A stretch of DNA of 57,790 nucleotides. It comes from Kiloniellaceae bacterium (lineage in GTDB: Bacteria; Pseudomonadota; Alphaproteobacteria; Kiloniellales; J153). The translations under genes were made by a program, and so were the position numbers. Location of the stretch: the NCBI GenBank assembly GCA_021776095.1, contig JAJFGO010000090.1, forward strand, positions 1-57,790. Reading direction: 5' to 3'. Of the stretch, positions 52,793 through 57,790 are shown piece after piece; within the stretch, counting starts at the first letter, position 1; each line of letters starts with the position of its first letter. The notes below the pieces were generated by a model. That model saw nothing but the letters and a program-made list of their open reading frames with translations. It was not told where the DNA came from and did not search any database.

Positions 52793-52808
52793 TGTGACGT
52801 TCGTCACA
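52793..52808. promoter_or_regulatory. CRP-type site TGTGA-N6-TCACA
   Basis: The sequence TGTGACGTTCGTCACA is an exact match to the CRP consensus. A possible -35 (TTGCCA, 52811-52816) and weak -10 (TATTGA, 52835-52840) follow on the plus strand, so activation of the Tat-protein gene is plausible. Confidence 0.6.
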
Positions 52809-52821
52809 TTTTGCCAGATTT

Positions 52822-52838
52822 AATAGCTTATGGCTATT
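52822..52838. promoter_or_regulatory. LysR-type dyad with T-N11-A core
   Basis: AATAGC-N5-GCTATT contains TAGCTTATGGCTA, a T-N11-A LysR box, and ATAG-N7-CTAT, which resembles an OxyR-type half-site. Confidence 0.5.
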
Positions 52839-52957
52839 GATATGGGAGCCAAGTGATATTTTCTTCTTGGGGTGACGGGCCCTATTTGGGGCCTAGTGGC
52901 ATCGGACATCCGCCTACGGGGGGCCGGGCCGTCAACCAGTCATTCGAGGAGAACACT

Positions 52958-53437
52958 ATGATCGAACGTCGCGATTTTCGCGGATTGGCCGCCGCCGCCG
53001 GGCTAGCCGCGGTTCTCGGCGCCGGTGCCGGCCAGGCCGCAGCCGCCGGCCCGACCGTCGTCGAGTTGAATCAAACCGCCTGTCAGTTCGTCGAATCCGA
53101 GAACGGGATCGACCACGGGTACACGTCCTCGGTCAAGGCCGACTGCGAGGCGATCAACGCGAAGAGCGGGGCGGAGCGCCTGGCCTCGGCCAAGGTCCTC
53201 AAGCTGAAGCCCGGTAAGCACGTCTTTCGCGTTACCAATCGGAATGTGACCTATCCGCTCGGTTTCTGGTTGCGGGGCGACGGGCTGGTCAACCGCGCGA
53301 CCTTGCCGAGCGTGTCGGGCGGCGGCCTGACGACCGGCGCGACTAAGGACTACGCGATCGACCTGAAGCCGGGTACCTATGTGTATTCCTGCCCGCTCAA
53401 TCCGACACCCGACTACAAAATCGTGGTCGAAGGCTAA
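52958..53437 (+). CDS. Tat-exported cupredoxin-like protein
   Basis: This 159-residue protein starts at ATG 52958 after GAGGAGA. The N terminus ERRDFRGLAAAAGLAAVLG is a twin-arginine signal with cleavage likely after AAAA near residue 30. The mature part looks like a cupredoxin beta barrel (VFRVTNRNVTYPLGFWL, PGTYVYSCPLNPTPDYKIVV). One Cys is present in the position of a copper ligand, but the usual His pair and Met are not evident. It may bind metal atypically or serve another periplasmic role. Expression may be under the LysR/CRP sites upstream. Confidence 0.7.
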   Translation: MIERRDFRGLAAAAGLAAVLGAGAGQAAAAGPTVVELNQTACQFVESENGIDHGYTSSVKADCEAINAKSGAERLASAKVLKLKPGKHVFRVTNRNVTYPLGFWLRGDGLVNRATLPSVSGGGLTTGATKDYAIDLKPGTYVYSCPLNPTPDYKIVVEG

Positions 53438-53455
53438 CACCGTCCAGGCGCGGCC

Positions 53456-53516
53456 GCGGGGCACTCCCTGAATTCTTTCGTGGCGTGCCCCGCCGTCCGA
53501 CCCGGGCATTTTTTTT
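53456..53516 (+). terminator. Intercistronic hairpin with downstream T run
   Basis: GCGGGGCAC at 53456-53464 pairs perfectly with GTGCCCCGC at 53485-53493 across a 20-base loop. Eight Ts follow at 53509-53516 after a 15-base gap. It is not a textbook terminator and may attenuate or stabilise mRNA between the two genes. Confidence 0.4.
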
Positions 53517-53533
53517 GGGGGGAGGAAAGAAAC

Positions 53534-54973
53534 ATGACAACAGGGAACGTAATCGACGCCGACATCGCGGTCATTGGGGGCGGGTCCGGCGGCTTGAGCG
53601 TCGCCGCCGGAGCGGCCCAGATGGGGGCCAAGGTGGTCCTGGTCGAGAAGGGCAAGATGGGCGGCGACTGCCTGAACACCGGCTGCGTGCCGTCCAAGGC
53701 CCTTTTAGCCGCCGGCCACGCCGCGCAGGCGGTGCGCGACAGCGGCAAATTTGGTGTCAACGGTCACGAGCCGGAGATCGATTTCGCCAAGGTCCGCGAT
53801 CATGTCCATGGCGTGATCGCCGGGATCGCGCCGCACGATTCGGTCGAGCGCTTCGAGGGCCTGGGGGTCCAGGTGATTCAGGCCGCGGCGCGCTTCACCG
53901 GCCCGCGCACCTTGGAGGCCGGCGGGCACACGGTGCGGGCCCGGCGCTTCGTCATCGCGACCGGCTCATCGCCCGCCGCGCCGCCGATCGAGGGTTTGGC
54001 CGATGTGCCTTACCTGACCAACGAGACGATCTTCGACTTGAACGAGCGGCCGGAGCATCTGATCGTGCTGGGCGGCGGACCGATCGGAATCGAAATGGCG
54101 CAGGCGCACCGGCGTCTTGGCGCGCGGGTCACGGTCGTCGAGGCTTTCTCCATCATGGCCAAAGACGATCCCGAGGCAGTCGAGGTGGTGCGCCGGCGGC
54201 TGATCGCGGAGGGCCTCGAATTGCGCGAGGGCGTGCGGGTGACGGGGATCGCGCGCGAAAACAACGGCTTCGCCATGGACATAGAGAACCCGAACGGCAT
54301 GGCCGAGACCATTGTCGGCTCGCACTTGCTGGTCGCCGCCGGGCGGCGGCCCAACGTCGAGGGGCTGGGTCTGGAGGCGGCGGAAGTAGCCTACAGCCGC
54401 AAGGGTATCGAGGTGGACGCCCGCCTGCGTACCTCGAACAAGCGCATTTTCGCCATCGGCGATGTCGCCGGGGGTTATCAGTTCACTCACATGGCCGGCT
54501 ATCACGCCGGGATCGTGATCCGCAACGCCCTGTTCAAGCTGCCCGCCAAGGTGAAGTACCATGCGGTGCCCTGGGTCACCTATAGCGACCCGGAACTGGC
54601 ACATGTCGGTCTGGACGAGGGGATGGCGCGCGACCGGTACGGCGCTGTTCGGGCCGTCACCTGGCCCTTCGCAGATAACGACCGGGCCCGCGCCGAGCGC
54701 GAGACAGAGGGTTTCGTCAAGGTCGTGGTCGACCCCAAGGGGCGTGTTCTCGGTGCAACCATCGTTGGCCGCCACGCCGGCGAGTTGATTCTGCCCTGGG
54801 TCCTGGCGGTCGAAAAGGGCATGAAGATTGGCGCGGTCGCCGGTGTGATTGCGCCTTATCCGACCCTGGGCGAGGCCTCGAAACGGGTCGCGGGATCCTA
54901 CTTCACACCCAAGCTGTTTAGCGCCGGCACCAAGAGGCTGGTCGGCTTCTTGCAGCGCCTCGACTTCGCCTGA
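53534..54973 (+). CDS. Pyridine nucleotide-disulfide oxidoreductase, dihydrolipoamide dehydrogenase/mercuric reductase-like
   Basis: This flavoprotein of 479 residues starts at ATG 53534 after a strong GGAGGAAAG site. It has AVIGGGSGGLSVA for FAD, the redox-active pair in GGDCLNTGCVPSK, VLGGGPIGIEMAQAH for NAD(P), and IFAIGDVAGGYQFTHMA. It is a dithiol-disulfide oxidoreductase. Its exact substrate is unclear; absence of an N-terminal metal-binding domain and the C-terminal vicinal Cys pair argues against classical mercuric reductase. It is followed after 16 bases by a TVP38-type gene, a frequent pairing. Confidence 0.9.
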   Translation: MTTGNVIDADIAVIGGGSGGLSVAAGAAQMGAKVVLVEKGKMGGDCLNTGCVPSKALLAAGHAAQAVRDSGKFGVNGHEPEIDFAKVRDHVHGVIAGIAPHDSVERFEGLGVQVIQAAARFTGPRTLEAGGHTVRARRFVIATGSSPAAPPIEGLADVPYLTNETIFDLNERPEHLIVLGGGPIGIEMAQAHRRLGARVTVVEAFSIMAKDDPEAVEVVRRRLIAEGLELREGVRVTGIARENNGFAMDIENPNGMAETIVGSHLLVAAGRRPNVEGLGLEAAEVAYSRKGIEVDARLRTSNKRIFAIGDVAGGYQFTHMAGYHAGIVIRNALFKLPAKVKYHAVPWVTYSDPELAHVGLDEGMARDRYGAVRAVTWPFADNDRARAERETEGFVKVVVDPKGRVLGATIVGRHAGELILPWVLAVEKGMKIGAVAGVIAPYPTLGEASKRVAGSYFTPKLFSAGTKRLVGFLQRLDFA

Positions 54974-54989
54974 CGCAAGGGAGACGGAC

Positions 54990-55748
54990 ATGACCTCATC
55001 GCCGAGCCCGCTTCAATCCCATGCGGCAAAGGCCAGCCAAGGCCGTAGCCCCATACTTCGTCGGGTCGTGCCACTCGCGGCGCTGGCCGTCATTGCCGTC
55101 GTCGTTTTCTGGTTCGATCTGGACCGGTATCTGACCTTTGCCGCCTTGAAGGAGCATCGCCACGCCCTGGTTGACCTGGTCGAGCGGCAGATGGTGTTGG
55201 CGATCATGGCTTATATAACGATCTATGCCGTGGCGACGGCGGTTTCCCTGCCCGGCGGCGCGATCCTGAGCATCGCCGGCGGATTCCTTTTCGGGTCTTG
55301 GTTCGGCACTTTGTGGGTGGTTATCGCCGCGACCATCGGCGCGACGGCGATCTTCTTGATCGCGCGGACTGCACTGGGCGAGCCTCTGCGGCGGCGCGCC
55401 GGGCCTGCCCTGCGCGGCATGGAGTCCGGATTCAGGGAGAACGCATTCAGTTACCTCTTGACCTTACGTCTAATTCCCCTGTTCCCGTTCTTTCTGGTCA
55501 ACCTAGTGCCGGCCTTCCTGGGTGTGAACCTGCGTAGCTATGTCTTAGCAACCTTGATCGGTGTGATTCCCGGCGCCTTCGTCTTCGCCTCGTCGGGGGT
55601 TGGCCTGGGCAGCGTGTTCGAATCCGCCGGCGACTTGAGCGTCAAGTCGGTCTTGACGCCGGAGATTCTCATCGCCCTGACCGGCCTGGGGCTGCTGTCC
55701 CTGCTGCCCGTGGCCTACAAACGGCTGCGCAAGAATCGCACCTTGTAA
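54990..55748 (+). CDS. TVP38/TMEM64-family membrane protein
   Basis: This protein of 252 residues starts at ATG 54990 after AAGGGAGA. It has about six hydrophobic segments and the SNARE-associated/DedA-type core (VSLPGGAILSIAGGFLFG, LRLIPLFPFFLVNLVPAFLG with the RxxP motif). The role of this family in bacteria is not well defined; transport or membrane lipid homeostasis is discussed. The gene lies directly after the flavoprotein and is followed by a strong terminator. Confidence 0.88.
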   Translation: MTSSPSPLQSHAAKASQGRSPILRRVVPLAALAVIAVVVFWFDLDRYLTFAALKEHRHALVDLVERQMVLAIMAYITIYAVATAVSLPGGAILSIAGGFLFGSWFGTLWVVIAATIGATAIFLIARTALGEPLRRRAGPALRGMESGFRENAFSYLLTLRLIPLFPFFLVNLVPAFLGVNLRSYVLATLIGVIPGAFVFASSGVGLGSVFESAGDLSVKSVLTPEILIALTGLGLLSLLPVAYKRLRKNRTL

Positions 55749-55805
55749 TCCGGCGAAGCGATACTGCCCCCGGCGGTCGCGCCCCCCTCGGCCGCCGAAG
55801 GCCCC

Positions 55806-55841
55806 ACGGCCCCGTGCCCGCATGGACACGGGGCCGTTTTT
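55806..55841 (+). terminator. Rho-independent terminator
   Basis: ACGGCCCCGTG (55806-55816) pairs with CACGGGGCCGT (55827-55837), 11 bp with a ten-base loop, followed by a run of Ts to 55841. It ends the flavoprotein/TVP38 operon. The in-frame ATG at 55822 lies in its loop and is therefore a poor start for the next gene. Confidence 0.88.
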
Positions 55842-55893
55842 GTCGGATGATCGCGACCATGAAGTCATCTTATGTTTTCGCGGGTTGCGTTTC

Positions 55894-57348
55894 TTGAGCG
55901 TCGCCATTGAGCGATCGGTCCTGGCCGGCTACGACCCCGGGCCGCACTATTGCGAAATGCTGGGCCTGCCCGGCCATCTGCCTGATCATACGGCGCCGAT
56001 CCGCGATCGGCTATCGCGTCTGGCGATTGAGGAGTTGCAGCAACGCGCGCAGGCGGCGGAACGCGAACTCTACAATCTGGGCATCACTTTCACGCTCTAT
56101 TCCGGCACCACCTCGATCGACCGGATCCTGCCCTTCGACGTTATCCCGCGCGTCATCTCGCCCGATAATTGGCGCACCATAGAATCCGGTGTGGTTCAGC
56201 GGATTAAGGCGCTCAACCTGTTCCTCCACGACATCTATCACGAGCAGAAGATCCTGAAGGACGGCATCGTTCCAAAGGATTTGGTCTTGGGCAACCCCAC
56301 CTACCGGCCGGAGATGGTGGGGGTGGACGTGCCCTTGGATACCTATATCCATATTTGCGGTACCGACATTGTGCGCGACGATACCGGCCAGTTCCTGGTT
56401 CTGGAGGACAATGGCCGCACGCCCTCGGGGGTGTCTTACGTGGTCGAGAACCGGCGCATGATGCTGCGCGCCTTCCCGGACCTGACCGATCGGGTCGCTC
56501 TGCGCCCGGTCAGCGATTACGGGCCCCGGCTTCAGGAAGCGCTGATGGAGGTCGCGCCCCAGGGCGGCGACGATGCCGAAGTCGTTCTCTTGTCGCCTGG
56601 CGCTTACAACTCGGCCTATTTCGAGCATGTCTTTCTGGCGCGCGAAATGGGCGTGCCCCTGGTCGAGGGTCAGGATCTGTTCGTCGGCGAGAACGATCGG
56701 GTCTACATGAAGACGACCTCGGGACCTTTACCGGTCGAGGTTATTTACCGGCGAATCAACGACGATTTTCTCGATCCCGAAGCCTTTCGGCCAGACAGCG
56801 CGTTGGGCGTGCACGGTCTGATGCGTGCGTACCGGACAGGCAAGGTAACGCTTGCCAACGCGGTTGGGACCGGACCCGCCGACGACAAGGCGGTCTATGC
56901 TTACGTTCCTAGGATCATTAAATATTATTTGGGTGAGGAGGCGATTCTCCCGAACGTTGAAACTAACATCTGCCGCGAGGACGAGGGCCTGACATATACC
57001 CTCGACAACCTGGAAAAATTGGTGGTTAAGCCAGTCGCCGAATCCGGTGGTTATGGCATTACCGTGTGCCCGAAAGCGAGCCAGGCGGAGATCGCCGCCT
57101 GCCGGGAAAAGCTTCTGGCGGATCCGCGCAACTACATAAGTCAGCCCATGGTGAACTTGTCGGTCTGCCCGACCTTGATTGGCGATACGGTGGAACCGCG
57201 CCACGTCGATCTGCGCCCTTTCATCGTGACCGGGCGGGAGTCGTGGGTCCTGCCTGGCGGCCTCACCCGAGTCGCCCTGCCGCGCGGGTCGATTGTGGTT
57301 AATTCGTCGCAAGGCGGCGGCACGAAGGATACTTGGGTCCTTGAGTGA
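55894..57348 (+). CDS. Circularly permuted ATP-grasp family protein
   Basis: This 484-residue protein is of the circularly permuted ATP-grasp type 2 (DUF404/DUF407). TTG 55894 is preferred because the longer frame begins inside the terminator loop, and family homology starts shortly after it (GYDPGPHYCEML). Motifs include GVSYVVENRRMM, VYMKTTSGPLPVEVIYRR, KLVVKPVAESGGYG and ISQPMVNLS. The family is thought to ligate peptides or amino acids with ATP, and is nearly always beside an alpha-E gene, as here. The function is not proven. Confidence 0.85.
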   Translation: MSVAIERSVLAGYDPGPHYCEMLGLPGHLPDHTAPIRDRLSRLAIEELQQRAQAAERELYNLGITFTLYSGTTSIDRILPFDVIPRVISPDNWRTIESGVVQRIKALNLFLHDIYHEQKILKDGIVPKDLVLGNPTYRPEMVGVDVPLDTYIHICGTDIVRDDTGQFLVLEDNGRTPSGVSYVVENRRMMLRAFPDLTDRVALRPVSDYGPRLQEALMEVAPQGGDDAEVVLLSPGAYNSAYFEHVFLAREMGVPLVEGQDLFVGENDRVYMKTTSGPLPVEVIYRRINDDFLDPEAFRPDSALGVHGLMRAYRTGKVTLANAVGTGPADDKAVYAYVPRIIKYYLGEEAILPNVETNICREDEGLTYTLDNLEKLVVKPVAESGGYGITVCPKASQAEIAACREKLLADPRNYISQPMVNLSVCPTLIGDTVEPRHVDLRPFIVTGRESWVLPGGLTRVALPRGSIVVNSSQGGGTKDTWVLE

Positions 57349-57790
57349 TCTTCTCGCCCGTTTCGCGGAGAGCGCGTTTTGGCTGGCCCGCTACCTCGAG
57401 CGGGCGGAGAACCTGGCGCGGGTCATCGACGTCAACGAATCGCTGGCGCAGGAGAGCCGGGCCGCCGAGGCTTGGCTGCCGATTGTCGAGATCATCGCCG
57501 ACGGGGAACGCTTTTTTGCCAAGCATGGGGCCGCGACGGCCGAGGCGATTGTTGATTTTTACATACTCGACGGCGACAACCCAAACTCGATCGCCTCCGC
57601 GGTTCGCATGGCGCGGGAGAATGCGCGCATGCTGCGCCACCTGATCAGTACCGAGATGTGGACGCATATCAATGTCTTCCACAACGAGCTCAGTGAGCTC
57701 ACGCCTGCGGATTTGCGCCTGGACAAGTTGTCCGCTTTGTGTTCCCGGATCAAGGTGCAGTGCCAAACCCATTCCGGCATTACAGAGGGT
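57341..57790 (+). CDS. Alpha-E domain (DUF403) protein, partial at window end
   Basis: The frame from TTG 57341, overlapping the ATP-grasp stop, is open to the last base (150 codons). It starts LSDLLARFAESAFWLARYLE and includes ENLARVIDVNES and AVRMARENARMLRHLISTEMW, the signatures of the helical alpha-E domain. The C terminus lies beyond the window. It is commonly paired with circularly permuted ATP-grasp proteins in peptide-modification operons that may include a transglutaminase and a proteasome-like protease. Confidence 0.88.
   Translation, partial: MSDLLARFAESAFWLARYLERAENLARVIDVNESLAQESRAAEAWLPIVEIIADGERFFAKHGAATAEAIVDFYILDGDNPNSIASAVRMARENARMLRHLISTEMWTHINVFHNELSELTPADLRLDKLSALCSRIKVQCQTHSGITEG

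Noticed and set aside
53485-54585. Plus-strand 366-residue open frame overlapping the flavoprotein gene
   Set aside because: It is a Gly/Arg-rich shadow in a second frame of the real oxidoreductase and has no motif.
53966-54991. Minus-strand 341-residue open frame antisense to the flavoprotein
   Set aside because: Antisense shadow caused by high GC at third positions; no motif or ribosome site.
1-57790. CRISPR arrays
   Set aside because: No series of regularly spaced direct repeats was seen; the AACAGGGAA copies are irregular and inverted.
1-57790. A second copy of the tRNA-Gln 3' end as attR
   Set aside because: Looked for near 1.3 kb, 3.2-3.7 kb and 50 kb; only the short match GCGCCCCA near 1293-1300 was seen, too short to count.

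Overview
The window looks like chromosomal DNA of a GC-rich alphaproteobacterium, probably of Rhodospirillales type. This is inferred from codon and GC character, from the Tat, LysR, TauD and circularly permuted ATP-grasp genes at the right end, and from the style of the serine recombinase and integrase remnants at the left end. No taxonomic marker gene is present, so the placement is loose.

Layout. (1) 1-3670 is a mobile-element edge. It holds tRNA-Gln(UUG), a patch of AACAGGGAA repeats, a chimeric serine-recombinase remnant, a tyrosine integrase with its overlapping excisionase-like HTH gene, and an AT-rich scar. (2) 3674-23494 is a nucleotide-sugar and glycan block: two GT4 glycosyltransferases, a split transketolase, and a 13-gene plus-strand run. 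That run encodes GmhA-like and GmhB-like enzymes, a transaldolase, SDR epimerases, a nucleotidyltransferase-kinase with HldE domains in reversed order, a Gfo/Idh oxidoreductase, a nucleotide-sugar dehydrogenase homologue, a UDP-galactopyranose-mutase homologue, two methyltransferases and a radical SAM/SPASM enzyme. (3) 23524-40435 is an unusual accessory region. It contains six SGNH-hydrolase genes (one truncated), a tandemly duplicated divergent module pairing a GT-A-like/fasciclin fusion with a TPR protein, a methyltransferase-like protein and an FkbM methyltransferase. (4) 40593-49949 holds a 'sporadic carbohydrate cluster' trio (2OG-Fe(II) oxygenase, LIC12192-like protein, SDR), an SxtJ / DUF5989 / carbamoyltransferase trio, an unknown 433-aa protein, a Wzm/Wzt-type ABC exporter, a NUDIX hydrolase and a GT4. 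(5) 50241-50591 is a truncated IS630-type transposase. (6) 50854-57790 looks like ordinary chromosome: a TauD-family dioxygenase, a LysR regulator with a dyad-rich divergent promoter region, a Tat-exported cupredoxin-like protein, a pyridine-nucleotide disulfide oxidoreductase, a TVP38-type membrane protein, and a circularly permuted ATP-grasp / alpha-E pair (alpha-E cut by the window end).

How it may work together (inference): transketolase and transaldolase make a 7- or 8-carbon ketose phosphate. The SIS isomerase, HAD phosphatase and bifunctional kinase/nucleotidyltransferase turn it into an NDP-activated higher sugar, which SDR enzymes, the mutase, methyltransferases, the oxygenase and the carbamoyltransferase decorate. 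GT4 enzymes assemble the glycan and the ABC pair exports it. The SGNH proteins, each with an N-terminal membrane anchor, would act on the exported glycan. The GT-A/FAS1 plus TPR module has no role I recognise and is the best candidate for something undescribed.
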